Positions 54,931-64,000 of a stretch of DNA of 64,000 nucleotides are shown piece after piece; within the stretch, counting starts at the first letter, position 1, and the number at the start of each line of letters is the position of its first letter. The position numbers and the translations under genes were made by a program. Location: contig NZ_CP073104.1 of NCBI RefSeq assembly GCF_018138145.1, positions 930,001 to 994,000 of the forward strand, in the 5' to 3' direction. The notes under the pieces are model-generated. The model had not been told where the DNA came from and searched no databases. It worked only from the letters and a program-made list of their open reading frames with translations. This DNA is from Pseudomonas sp. SCA2728.1_7. Its GTDB lineage: Bacteria > Pseudomonadota > Gammaproteobacteria > Pseudomonadales > Pseudomonadaceae.

Positions 54931-55836
54931 ATGACCCGAACCGCCCGCGTGACCGACCCTTCTTACGAGTTGATGGATGACCATAACGGCTTGTCCATCA
55001 TCTACCGCCAGCACGGTTTTCCGTGCCCGCTGGTGCGCTGGCATTTCCACAAGGAATACGAGCTGCACTTGATCGTGGCCAGCTCCGGCAAGGTGTTCAT
55101 CGGCGACTACATCGGCAATTTTTACCCAGAAACCCTGTTTCTCACCGGCCCTAACTTGCCGCACAACTGGATCAGCCAGGTGGCCGAGGACGAGGTCGTT
55201 GAGAAGCGCGACATGCTGGTCAACTTCACCGACGAGCTGTTCGAGAGTGGCCACCAGGTGTTTGCCGAACTGAAAACCCTGGCGCCCCTGCTGGAGCGCG
55301 CGCAGTACGGCATCGAGTTTCGCTGCAAGCGCACCATCCGCCAGGCCATGACGCTCATGCAACGCATCGCCGACAGCAAGGGCATTACCCGCCTCGGGCA
55401 CTTTTTCATCCTGATGGAGTTGCTTGCCGCCAGCGATGATTTTCAGTTGTTGTCCGGCGCCACCACTCCGCAACTGGCCGATGAGCACAATATCGATCGC
55501 ACCAACCGGGCGGTCGATTACATTTTCAGCCACTACGCCCGCGATATTTCGCTGGAAGAAGTCGCCGAGCATCTGGGCATGACACCGACCTATTTCAGCC
55601 GGGTGTTCAAACAAGCCACCGGGCGCAATTTCATCGAGTTCGTCAATCGCCTGCGCATCAGCAAATCCTGCGAACTGCTGGCCGACGGCGACAAACCGGT
55701 GACCGAGGTGTGCTTTGAATCGGGGTTCAACAATATTTCCAACTTCAATCGGCGCTTTCAGCAGCTTAAAGGAATGACGCCGTCGCATTACCGGCGGCTC
55801 GCCGTGCAGCGCCTGACTGAACAAAACCACCACTGA
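54931..55836 (+). CDS. mtlR: AraC-family activator of the mannitol operon
   Basis: The 301-residue protein has an N-terminal cupin arm (about 25-110; PLVRWHFHKEYELHLIVA, TGPNLPHNWIS) and a C-terminal AraC double helix-turn-helix (about 195-290; HLGMTPTYFSRVFKQATG, FESGFNNISNFNRRFQQLKG). Sequence and position just upstream of mtlE match MtlR of P. fluorescens, which activates mannitol, arabitol and sorbitol uptake in the presence of these polyols. A REPIN lies between its stop and mtlE. Confidence 0.93.
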   Translation: MTRTARVTDPSYELMDDHNGLSIIYRQHGFPCPLVRWHFHKEYELHLIVASSGKVFIGDYIGNFYPETLFLTGPNLPHNWISQVAEDEVVEKRDMLVNFTDELFESGHQVFAELKTLAPLLERAQYGIEFRCKRTIRQAMTLMQRIADSKGITRLGHFFILMELLAASDDFQLLSGATTPQLADEHNIDRTNRAVDYIFSHYARDISLEEVAEHLGMTPTYFSRVFKQATGRNFIEFVNRLRISKSCELLADGDKPVTEVCFESGFNNISNFNRRFQQLKGMTPSHYRRLAVQRLTEQNHH

Positions 55837-55850
55837 CAACGCAATTCCCC

Positions 55851-55940
55851 TGTAGGAGTGAGCCTGCTCGCGATAGCGGTGGGTCAGCTTGCAGAAATGT
55901 TGGCCGACATTCCGCTATCGCGAGCAGGCTCACTCCTACA
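55851..55940. repeat. REPIN in the mtlR-mtlE gap
   Basis: TGTAGGAGTGAGCCTGCTCG at the left is matched by its reverse complement at the right, with CGATAGCGG/CCGCTATCG lengthening the stem. The two REPINs at 57515-57604 and 59436-59525 are near-copies. The remaining 240 bases before mtlE hold the promoter. Confidence 0.92.
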
Positions 55941-56115
55941 AGGGGCTGTGTCGGCATCAGAAACCTGTACGCATTCGATAGCACCTCGGCGCTGAAAAGC
56001 CCTTCTCTGCATTCACCACGTCAAAGCCCAGTGCAAAAAAGTATCGACAAAAGTGTTAGGGATGATTTGTCAGCCCCGCGATTGAAGGCTGTAATCAGCG
56101 CACATTCTTCCTGCA

Positions 56116-56148
56116 CAGGAAGACACAAAAACAATAACTGTCCTTCTG
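56116..56148 (+). promoter_or_regulatory. Candidate MtlR half-sites before mtlE
   Basis: CAGGAAGACA (56116-56125) and TGTCCTTCTG (56139-56148) form an imperfect inverted repeat (8 of 10 matches) 32 bases before the mtlE ATG. The position is close to the gene for an activator site, so it could also be a 5' UTR hairpin. Weak evidence. Confidence 0.3.
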
Positions 56149-56179
56149 TTACCCACCGGGTGCAGAAAAGGAGTGCACG

Positions 56180-57490
56180 ATGCAACCCACTGCAAAAGCT
56201 CTGCTTGCCCTCACCTGCATGACCCTCAGCAGCGTCAGCCTTGGCGCCCAGACCCTGACCATCGCCACCGTCAACAACAGCGACATGATCCGCATGCAAA
56301 AACTCTCGAAAACCTTCGAGACCGAGAATCCGGACATCAAGCTCAATTGGGTCGTGCTGGAAGAAAACGTCCTGCGCCAACGCCTGACCACCGACATCGC
56401 CACTCAGGGCGGGCAGTTCGACGTGTTGACCATCGGCATGTACGAAGCCGCACTGTGGGGTGCCAAAGGCTGGCTGGAGCCGATGAAGGATCTGCCGGCC
56501 AGTTACGCCCTCGACGACGTGTTCCCGTCGGTGCGTGAAGGCCTGTCAGTCAAGGGTTCGCTGTACGCCTTGCCGTTCTACGCGGAAAGCTCGATCACCT
56601 ATTACCGCACTGACCTGTTCAAGGATGCCGGGCTGACCATGCCCGAGCGTCCGACCTGGGAACAGATCGCCGGGTTCGCCGAAAAACTCACCAACAAGGA
56701 CAAGGAGCAGTACGGCATCTGCCTGCGCGGCAAGGCCGGCTGGGGCGAGAACATGGCGCTGATCACCACCGTCGCCAATGCTTACGGCGCACGCTGGTTC
56801 GATGAGCAGTGGAAACCGGAATTCAGCGGCCCTGAGTGGAAAAACGCGCTGAACTTCTACGTCGACACCATGAAGAAATCTGGCCCGCCGGGCGCTTCCA
56901 GCAACGGCTTCAACGAAAACCTCGCACTGTTCAACAGCGGCAAATGCGCAATGTGGGTCGATGCCAGCGTCGCCGGTTCGTTCGTTACCGACAAGACCCA
57001 GAGCAAGGTTGCCGATCACGTCGGTTTCACTTTTGCCCCACATCAAGTGACTGACAAAGGTTCGGCCTGGTTGTATTCGTGGGCGCTGGCGATTCCGACC
57101 AGTTCCAAAGCCAAAGACGCCGCTAAAGAATTCAGCGCCTGGGCAACGTCCAAAGAGTACGGCGACCTGGTGGCCAAGACTGACGGCATTGCCAACGTAC
57201 CGCCGGGGACTCGCGCCTCGACCTACAGCGACGCTTACATGAGCGCGGCGCCGTTCGCCAAGGTGACCCTGGAATCGTTGAAAGTGGCTGACCCTAGCAA
57301 ACCGACGCTGAAACCGGTGCCGTACATTGGCATTCAACTAGTGACCATTCCTGAGTTCCAGGCCGTGGGCACCCAGGTCGGCAAGCTGTTCTCGGCGGCG
57401 CTGATCGGCCAGACCACGGTGGATCAAGCCTTGGCTGCCGCCCAGCAAACCACTGAACGCGAGATGAAGCGCGCCGGTTATCCCAAGTAA
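56180..57490 (+). CDS. mtlE: Polyol ABC transporter substrate-binding protein
   Basis: This 436-residue periplasmic binding protein has a signal peptide (MQPTAKALLALTCMTLSSVS then LGAQT) and the sugar-binding family 1 fold (LSKTFETENPDIKLNWVVLE; PFYAESSITYYRTDLFKDAG). It captures mannitol and related polyols for MtlF/MtlG/MtlK. AAAGGAG six bases before the ATG is a strong ribosome site, fitting the high levels such proteins need. A REPIN follows its stop before mtlF. Confidence 0.95.
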   Translation: MQPTAKALLALTCMTLSSVSLGAQTLTIATVNNSDMIRMQKLSKTFETENPDIKLNWVVLEENVLRQRLTTDIATQGGQFDVLTIGMYEAALWGAKGWLEPMKDLPASYALDDVFPSVREGLSVKGSLYALPFYAESSITYYRTDLFKDAGLTMPERPTWEQIAGFAEKLTNKDKEQYGICLRGKAGWGENMALITTVANAYGARWFDEQWKPEFSGPEWKNALNFYVDTMKKSGPPGASSNGFNENLALFNSGKCAMWVDASVAGSFVTDKTQSKVADHVGFTFAPHQVTDKGSAWLYSWALAIPTSSKAKDAAKEFSAWATSKEYGDLVAKTDGIANVPPGTRASTYSDAYMSAAPFAKVTLESLKVADPSKPTLKPVPYIGIQLVTIPEFQAVGTQVGKLFSAALIGQTTVDQALAAAQQTTEREMKRAGYPK

Positions 57491-57514
57491 CCGCAACAGC
57501 TCGCTCCTGCCTTT

Positions 57515-57604
57515 TGTAGGAGTGAGCCTGCTCGCGATAGCGGTGTATCAGTCACCGACGGTGTTGGATGGAAAACCGCTATCGCGAGCAGGCTCACTCC
57601 TACA
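57515..57604. repeat. REPIN in the mtlE-mtlF gap
   Basis: The same paired palindrome as at 55851 (TGTAGGAGTGAGCCTGCTCG and its complement, CGATAGCGG stem). It lies inside the operon, between the abundant binding protein and the first permease gene. Confidence 0.92.
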
Positions 57605-57644
57605 TTAGATCTCCATAGGTCTGTATGACTCGGTTGTGATCGCC

Positions 57645-58571
57645 ATGAATACTTCAACTGCCAAAGCCCACCTCGACCTGTCGCAGCCTGCGCGCAAGGT
57701 CCGCGTACGCAATCCCGGCTGGTTTCTGGTCAGCCCTTCGGTGGCCCTGTTGCTGCTGTGGATGATCGTGCCGCTGGGCATGACCATTTACTTCTCGATG
57801 ATCCGCTACAACCTGCTCTACCCCGGCGAAAACGAATTCGTCGGGCTGGAGAACTTCAGCTATTTCCTGACTGATTCGGGCTTCATGCCCGGCGCCACCA
57901 ACACACTGTTGCTGGTCGGTAGCGTGTTGCTGATCAGTGTGGTGTTGGGCGTGTTGATCAGCGCGTTGCTCGAGGCCAGCGAATTCCTCGGCCGTGGCAT
58001 TGTGCGAGTCATGCTGATTTCGCCGTTCTTCATCATGCCCACGGTCGGTGCGCTGATCTGGAAGAACCTGATTTTCCATCCGGTCTCGGGGATCCTCGCT
58101 TACATCTGGAAGCTGTTCGGCGCGCAACCGGTGGACTGGCTCGCGCACTACCCGTTGCTGTCGATCATCATCATTGTCTCGTGGCAGTGGCTGCCCTTCG
58201 CCATCCTGATTCTGATGACCGCCATGCAGTCCCTCGACCAGGAACAGAAAGAAGCCGCGCGCCTCGACGGTGCCGGGCCGATCGCGATCTTCTGGCACCT
58301 GACCCTGCCGCATCTGGCGCGGCCGATTGCCGTGGTGGTGATGATCGAAACGATCTTCTTGCTGTCAGTGTTCGCCGAGATTTTCACCACCACCAACGGC
58401 GGCCCCGGCTACGCCTCGACCAACCTCGCCTACCTGATCTACAACCAGGCGCTGGTGCAGTTCGACGTCGGCATGGCTTCGGCGGGCGGCTTGATTGCCG
58501 TGGTCATCGCCAACATCGCCGCGATCATTCTGGTGCGGATGATCGGCAAAAACCTGACTGACAAAGCCTGA
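57645..58571 (+). CDS. mtlF: Polyol ABC transporter permease 1
   Basis: The 308-residue permease has six membrane helices starting with WFLVSPSVALLLLWMIVPLG and the EAA loop EAARLDGAGPIAIFWHLTLP that contacts the MtlK ATPase. It is the MalF-type half of the channel. A GTG at 57636 would add three residues; the ATG at 57645 gives a natural MNTSTAKAHLDLSQ. No ribosome site is clear. mtlG follows after eight bases. Confidence 0.93.
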   Translation: MNTSTAKAHLDLSQPARKVRVRNPGWFLVSPSVALLLLWMIVPLGMTIYFSMIRYNLLYPGENEFVGLENFSYFLTDSGFMPGATNTLLLVGSVLLISVVLGVLISALLEASEFLGRGIVRVMLISPFFIMPTVGALIWKNLIFHPVSGILAYIWKLFGAQPVDWLAHYPLLSIIIIVSWQWLPFAILILMTAMQSLDQEQKEAARLDGAGPIAIFWHLTLPHLARPIAVVVMIETIFLLSVFAEIFTTTNGGPGYASTNLAYLIYNQALVQFDVGMASAGGLIAVVIANIAAIILVRMIGKNLTDKA

Positions 58572-58579
58572 GGCCTGCC

Positions 58580-59410
58580 ATGACTCTCCAACAATCCCGC
58601 CGGCTGCAAAGCCTGCTGCTCGGCACCCTGGCCTGGGCCATCGCGATCGTGATCTTCTTCCCGATCTTCTGGATGGTGATGACCAGTTTCAAAACCGAAA
58701 TCGACGCGTTCGCCACGCCGCCGCAGTTCATCTTCACGCCGACGCTGGAGAACTACCTGCACATCAATGAGCGCAGCGATTACTTCAGTTTCGCCTGGAA
58801 CTCGGTGGTGATTTCCTTCAGCGCTACAGCCCTGTGCCTGCTGATCGCGGTGCCCGCCGCTTACTCGATGGCGTTCTACGAAACCCAGCGCACCAAAGGC
58901 ACGCTGTTGTGGATGCTCTCGACCAAGATGCTGCCGCCGGTGGGCGTGCTGATGCCGATCTACCTGCTGGCGAAGAGTTTCGGCCTGCTCGATACGCACA
59001 TCGCGCTGATCGTGATCTACACGCTGATCAACCTGCCGATCGTGGTCTGGATGGTTTACACCTACTTCAAGGACATCCCCAAAGACATCCTCGAAGCCGC
59101 CCGCCTCGACGGCGCCACACTGTGGCAGGAAATGGTCCGCGTGCTGCTGCCGATTGCCAAGGGTGGACTTGCTTCGACCGTGTTGCTGTCGCTGATTCTG
59201 TGCTGGAACGAGGCGTTCTGGTCGCTGAACCTGACCTCGTCGAAAGCTGCGCCACTGACCGCTTTGATCGCCTCGTATTCGAGTCCCGAAGGTTTGTTCT
59301 GGGCCAAGTTGTCGGCGGTATCGACCCTGGCCTGTGCGCCGATTCTGATCTTCGGCTGGATCAGCCAGAAGCAACTGGTGCGCGGCCTCTCCTTTGGCGC
59401 CGTGAAATGA
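58580..59410 (+). CDS. mtlG: Polyol ABC transporter permease 2
   Basis: This 276-residue MalG-type permease has six membrane helices (first LLLGTLAWAIAIVIFFPIFW) and the EAA loop EAARLDGATLWQEMVRVLLP. It pairs with MtlF to form the transmembrane channel for polyols. A REPIN separates its stop from mtlK. Confidence 0.94.
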   Translation: MTLQQSRRLQSLLLGTLAWAIAIVIFFPIFWMVMTSFKTEIDAFATPPQFIFTPTLENYLHINERSDYFSFAWNSVVISFSATALCLLIAVPAAYSMAFYETQRTKGTLLWMLSTKMLPPVGVLMPIYLLAKSFGLLDTHIALIVIYTLINLPIVVWMVYTYFKDIPKDILEAARLDGATLWQEMVRVLLPIAKGGLASTVLLSLILCWNEAFWSLNLTSSKAAPLTALIASYSSPEGLFWAKLSAVSTLACAPILIFGWISQKQLVRGLSFGAVK

Positions 59411-59435
59411 ACATCCCGAACCCAACACATTCCCC

Positions 59436-59525
59436 TGTAGGAGTGAGCCTGCTCGCGATGAGGGCGTGTCAGTCGCCATCATTGTTGAATGACACTCCGC
59501 TATCGCGAGCAGGCTCACTCCTACA
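59436..59525. repeat. REPIN in the mtlG-mtlK gap
   Basis: The third mtl REPIN. Its left inner arm is diverged (CGATGAGGG for CGATAGCGG) while the right arm keeps CCGCTATCG, so the central stem is weaker than in the other two. Confidence 0.9.
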
Positions 59526-59573
59526 AAAACGCGTTCGATTCAACTGAATAATAAATTGCGGAGGCCCATCATC

Positions 59574-60677
<1,104 letters not shown>

Positions 60678-60692
60678 CTTCGAGAACTCCCG

Positions 60693-62165
60693 ATGAAACT
60701 CAATCAACAGAATCTCCATCGTCTGGCCAGCGAAGTGCAATTGCCGGCCTACAGCCTCAACGACACGCGCCAGGGCATCGCCCACATTGGCGTCGGCGGT
60801 TTTCACCGCGCGCATCAGGCGTATTACACCGACGCCCTGATGAACACCGGCGAAGCGCTCGACTGGGCCATTTGCGGAGTTGGCCTGCGTGCCGAAGACC
60901 GCCGCGCCCGCGACGATCTCAAGGAGCAGGATTACCTGTTCACCCTGTTCGAACTCGGTGACAGCGACGACACCGAAGTGCGCGTGATCGGCGCGATTCG
61001 CGACATGCTGCTGGCCGAGGACGGCGCCCAGGCGCTGATCGACAAACTCGCCGACCCGCAAATCCGTATCGTCTCGCTGACCATCACCGAGGGTGGATAT
61101 TGCATCGACGACAGCAACGGCGAATTCATGGCGCACCTGCCACAGATTCAGCACGATCTGGCTAACCCGGATACGCCGAAAACCGTGTTCGGCTTTTTGT
61201 GTGCAGCCCTGGAAAAACGCCGGGCGGCGGGCATCCCGGCGTTTACCGTGATGTCGTGCGATAACCTGCCACACAACGGCGCCGTGACGCGCAAGGCGCT
61301 GCTGGCCTTTGCCACGCTGCGCAATAGCAATCTGTGCAGTTGGATCGACGCCAACGTCAGTTTCCCCAACGCCATGGTCGACCGCATCACTCCCATGACC
61401 AGCACCGCGCATCGCCTGCAACTGGCCGATAAACACGGCGTCGACGATGCCTGGCCGGTGGTCTGCGAGCCGTTCGTGCAGTGGGTGCTGGAGGACAAAT
61501 TCGTCAACGGCCGCCCGGCTTGGGAAAAGGTCGGCGTGCAGTTCACCGACGATGTTTCGCCGTATGAAGAGATGAAAATCAAACTGCTCAACGGCAGCCA
61601 CCTGGCGCTGACCTATCTGGGCTTTTTGAAGGGTTATCGGTTTGTGCACGAGACCATGAATGACCCGCTGTTCGTGCGCTATATGCGTGCTTATATGGAT
61701 CTCGACGTGACCCCGCAACTGGCGCCGGTGCCGGGCATTGATCTGACCGAATACAAAAACACCCTGGTGGCGCGGTTTTCCAATCAGGCGATTGCCGATC
61801 AACTGGAGCGGGTGTGTTCGGACGGTTCGTCGAAGTTTCCCAAGTTCACCATTCCTACCATCAACCGGTTGATTGCCGATGGGCAGGAGACCAAGCGCGC
61901 GGCGTTGGTGGTGGCGGCGTGGGCGTTGTATTTGAAGGGGGTTGATGAGAATGGTGATACCTATTCGATCCCGGATCCGCGCGCGGCTTTTTGTCAGGCG
62001 TTGGTGGCGGATGATGCTTTAATCACGCAGCGGTTGTTGGCGGTCGAAGAGATTTTTGGCACGGCGATTCCGCGTTCGGCGGAGTTTGTGGCGGCGTTTG
62101 AGTGGTGCTGCAATAGCTTGCGTGAACAGGGTGTGACACGGACTTTGCAGCGGATTCTGGATTGA
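60693..62165 (+). CDS. mtlD: Mannitol 2-dehydrogenase (polyol dehydrogenase)
   Basis: The 490-residue enzyme belongs to the long-chain mannitol dehydrogenase family. It has an N-terminal NAD-binding Rossmann domain (IAHIGVGGFHRAHQAYYTD; CGVGLRAEDRRARDDL) and a C-terminal catalytic domain with the conserved Lys in KIKLLNGSHLAL and the FPNAMVDRITP loop. It oxidises mannitol to fructose and arabitol to xylulose with NAD+. Length and order match MtlD of P. fluorescens. The next gene, the kinase, is separated by a repeat-filled gap of about 420 bases. Confidence 0.95.
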   Translation: MKLNQQNLHRLASEVQLPAYSLNDTRQGIAHIGVGGFHRAHQAYYTDALMNTGEALDWAICGVGLRAEDRRARDDLKEQDYLFTLFELGDSDDTEVRVIGAIRDMLLAEDGAQALIDKLADPQIRIVSLTITEGGYCIDDSNGEFMAHLPQIQHDLANPDTPKTVFGFLCAALEKRRAAGIPAFTVMSCDNLPHNGAVTRKALLAFATLRNSNLCSWIDANVSFPNAMVDRITPMTSTAHRLQLADKHGVDDAWPVVCEPFVQWVLEDKFVNGRPAWEKVGVQFTDDVSPYEEMKIKLLNGSHLALTYLGFLKGYRFVHETMNDPLFVRYMRAYMDLDVTPQLAPVPGIDLTEYKNTLVARFSNQAIADQLERVCSDGSSKFPKFTIPTINRLIADGQETKRAALVVAAWALYLKGVDENGDTYSIPDPRAAFCQALVADDALITQRLLAVEEIFGTAIPRSAEFVAAFEWCCNSLREQGVTRTLQRILD

Positions 62166-62170
62166 AAAGC

Positions 62171-62203
62171 CCCTCACCCTAGCCCTCTCCCGGAGGGAGA
62201 GGG
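62171..62203. repeat. Left flanking inverted repeat (REP-like, CCCTCACCC type)
   Basis: CCCTCACCCTAGCCCTCTCC followed by CGGAGGGAGAGGG folds on itself. Its first 21 bases are the inverse of the element at 62523-62543 with one mismatch. This CCCTCACCC palindrome type is widespread in pseudomonads. Confidence 0.75.
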
Positions 62204-62250
62204 AACTGACCGAGGCGTTCTTGCGGAATACATCGACCTGAAAGTCCGGA

Positions 62251-62493
62251 GTCGAACTCAGGTATTGAACAGCACCTGATTGAGAGCACCGCAGTCGAAC
62301 TCAGCTTTTGAACAGCCCCGGTTTGAGAGAACCGCAGTCGAACTCAGGGTTTGAACAGCACCTGATTGAGAGCACCGCAGTCGAACTCAGATGTTGAACT
62401 GCCCCTGATTGAGATATCCGCAGTCGAACAAAAAATTTGAAAAGCCCCTGATTGAGAGATCCACAGTCGAATTCAGGTTTTGAACAGCCCCCG
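62251..62493. repeat. Tandem array of six 43-bp repeats
   Basis: Units beginning GTCGAAC start at 62251, 62294, 62337, 62380, 62423 and 62466, exactly 43 bases apart; the last is partial. The consensus runs through CTCAG, TTGAACAGC, CCTGATTGAGAG and CCGCA. There are no spacers, so it is not a CRISPR. Copies differ by several substitutions, with copy 5 the most changed (an A-run after GTCGAAC). Confidence 0.9.
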
Positions 62494-62500
62494 ATCGGCT

Positions 62501-62545
62501 CCCTTCCCCCTCGCCCCCTTGGGGGAGAGGGCTGGGGTGAGGGGG
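62501..62545. repeat. Right flanking inverted repeat
   Basis: GGGAGAGGGCTGGGGTGAGG lies at 62523-62542 and is the inverse of the left element; with the C-rich part at 62501-62519 it also forms its own hairpin. Confidence 0.75.
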
Positions 62546-62584
62546 TAAGCTCTTGATCCTCACCACACCCCGAGTGGTTCACAC

Positions 62585-64000
62585 ATGACAACACAACAAC
62601 TGTTCCTCGGCATCGACTGCGGCACCCAAGGCACCAAAGCCATCATCCTCGACGCCATCAGCGGTCAAGTCCTTGGCCAAGGCGCCGCCGCACACACAAT
62701 GATCAGCGGCGCCAACGGCCGCCGCGAGCAAGACACCCAGCAATGGCTGGAAGCCTTCGCCCTCGCCACTCGCCGTGCATTACTCGCGGCGAATGTCGAC
62801 GGCCAGTCGATCCTCGGCATCGGCGTCTCCGGCCAGCAGCACGGTCTGGTCCTGCTCGATGATCAAGGTGAAGTCCTGCGCCCGGCCAAGCTCTGGTGCG
62901 ACACCGAAACCAGCGCCGAGAACGACCGCCTACTCACTCATCTGGGCGGTGAAAAAGGCTCGCTGGAACGCCTCGGCGTGGTTATCGCGCCGGGCTACAC
63001 CGTGTCGAAACTGCTCTGGACCAAAGAACAGCACCCCGTGGTGTTCTCACGCATCGCACGCATTCTGCTGCCCCACGACTACCTGAACTTCTGGCTCACC
63101 GGTCGCGCCTGCAGTGAGTACGGCGACGCCTCCGGCACCGGCTATTTCAACGTGCGCACGCGCCAATGGGACTTGCAGCTGCTGCGCGACATCGACGCCA
63201 GCGGACGCCTGCAAGCGGCGCTACCAGAGCTGATCGATGCGCACCAAAACGTCGGCACCCTCCTCCCGGCCATCGCAGAACACCTCGGCATCAACCCCAA
63301 TGCGCTGGTCTCCAGCGGCGGCGGCGACAACATGATGGGCGCCATCGGCACCGGCAATATTCAGCCCGGCGCGATCACCATGAGCCTCGGCTCTTCCGGC
63401 ACGGTGTACGCCTATTCCGAAGTGCCGAAAGTCAGCCCGGACGCCTCGGTCGCGACGTTCTGCTCGTCCAGCGGCGGTTGGTTGCCGCTGATCTGCACCA
63501 TGAACCTGACCAACGCCACCGGCGCGATTCGCGAGCTGTTCGACCTCGACCTGCGGCAGTTCAACGACCTCGTCGCCCAAGCCCCCATCGGCGCCGACGG
63601 CGTGAGCATGCTGCCGTTCCTCAACGGCGAACGCGTCCCCGCCCTGCCCCACGCCACCGGCAGCCTGCACGGCTTGACGCTGGACAACCTGACCCAGGCC
63701 AATCTGTGCCGCGCCGCCGTCGAAGGCACCACCTTCGGTTTGCGCTACGGGCTGGATTTGCTCCGCCAGAATGGTTTACAAAGCCGCAGCATTTGCCTGA
63801 TCGGCGGCGGTTCGAAAAGCGCGGTGTGGCGGCAGATCGTCGCCGACATCATGAACACCCCGGTGATCTGCACCGAACAAAGCGAAGCCGCCGCCCTCGG
63901 CGCGGCGATTCAAGCGGCGTGGTGTAAATCCTGGTCGAACGGCCACGAAGACACCCTCGCCGACCTGTGCCAGCGCTGCGTGAAACTCGATTCCAGCAGT
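62585..64000 (+). CDS. mtlY: Xylulokinase (FGGY family), runs off the window
   Basis: The 472 codons present start MTTQQLFLGIDCGTQGTKAI, with the FGGY phosphate-binding loop DCGTQGTK. They contain GVSGQQHGLVLLDDQG, the FGGY signature around GGGDNMMGAIGTGN, and the adenosine loop GGGSKSAVWRQIVADI. It phosphorylates xylulose made from arabitol by MtlD, feeding the pentose phosphate pathway. Position after mtlD matches mtlY of P. fluorescens, where a fructokinase gene (mtlZ) comes next. The C-terminus lies beyond the window. Confidence 0.93.
   Translation, partial: MTTQQLFLGIDCGTQGTKAIILDAISGQVLGQGAAAHTMISGANGRREQDTQQWLEAFALATRRALLAANVDGQSILGIGVSGQQHGLVLLDDQGEVLRPAKLWCDTETSAENDRLLTHLGGEKGSLERLGVVIAPGYTVSKLLWTKEQHPVVFSRIARILLPHDYLNFWLTGRACSEYGDASGTGYFNVRTRQWDLQLLRDIDASGRLQAALPELIDAHQNVGTLLPAIAEHLGINPNALVSSGGGDNMMGAIGTGNIQPGAITMSLGSSGTVYAYSEVPKVSPDASVATFCSSSGGWLPLICTMNLTNATGAIRELFDLDLRQFNDLVAQAPIGADGVSMLPFLNGERVPALPHATGSLHGLTLDNLTQANLCRAAVEGTTFGLRYGLDLLRQNGLQSRSICLIGGGSKSAVWRQIVADIMNTPVICTEQSEAAALGAAIQAAWCKSWSNGHEDTLADLCQRCVKLDSSS

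Noticed and set aside
62251..62493. Possible CRISPR array
   Set aside because: Units are directly adjacent with no spacers, and no cas genes lie in the window.
62301..62594. 97-residue reverse frame across the mtlD-mtlY gap
   Set aside because: It is a translation of the 43-bp tandem repeats and the C-rich inverted repeat; the period is not a multiple of three and there is no ribosome site.

Overview
The window is chromosomal DNA from a fluorescent Pseudomonas (P. fluorescens group). The evidence is a mexEF-oprN-type efflux operon, the pseudomonad mannitol/arabitol operon order mtlR-mtlE-F-G-K-D-Y, a DUF1652 protein, many AraC and LysR regulators, and REPIN-type palindromes built on a GAGCCTGCTCGCGA core. 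No rRNA, tRNA or CRISPR array was seen.

Layout. 1-20,000: metabolic and regulatory genes. These are the start of an FAD oxidoreductase, an AraC regulator with an NTF2-like sensor, DUF1652, a UvrD-type helicase, pirin, phosphoglucomutase, a MocR regulator beside a large unknown gene, an alcohol dehydrogenase divergent from a LysR gene, a dCache chemoreceptor, an MFS pump divergent from an AraC gene, and an SDR/EamA/LysR run. 20,000-27,200: an accessory island. It holds a compact three-gene operon, namely a WYL regulator, a putative PD-(D/E)xK nuclease joined to a glycine-rich hydrophobic tail, and a 1068-residue helical protein ending in Asp-box propeller repeats. Next to it lie a decayed topB (topoisomerase III) remnant and small orphan genes. 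This operon is the best candidate for an undescribed, possibly defensive, system. 27,369-29,117: an orphan type VI secretion module (PAAR protein, GHSLG lipase, lipoprotein immunity candidate). 29,362-41,961: an M20 dipeptidase, mexEF-oprN with a plausible MexT box, an AaeAB-like FUSC/DUF1656/HlyD efflux set, and a HEAT/TPR protein. 42,093-52,475: a signalling island with a double KaiC ATPase, hybrid kinases, stand-alone receivers, CheB and CheR. Its largest kinase is split by a one-base insertion near 49,480. 52,545-54,862: a glycosyltransferase and a PI-PLC-like protein. 54,931-64,000: the mannitol operon, cut off in the xylulokinase gene.

How the genes work together. In the mtl operon, MtlR should activate uptake (MtlE binding protein, MtlF/MtlG permeases, MtlK ATPase), oxidation by MtlD and phosphorylation by MtlY. 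Three REPINs sit in its gaps, and a six-copy 43-bp tandem array flanked by inverted repeats separates mtlD from mtlY. In the signalling island, overlapping starts and stops (GTGA, ATGA-like and TAGTG) point to coupled translation. Functions given for unknown genes are inferences from motifs and context only; no database search was possible.
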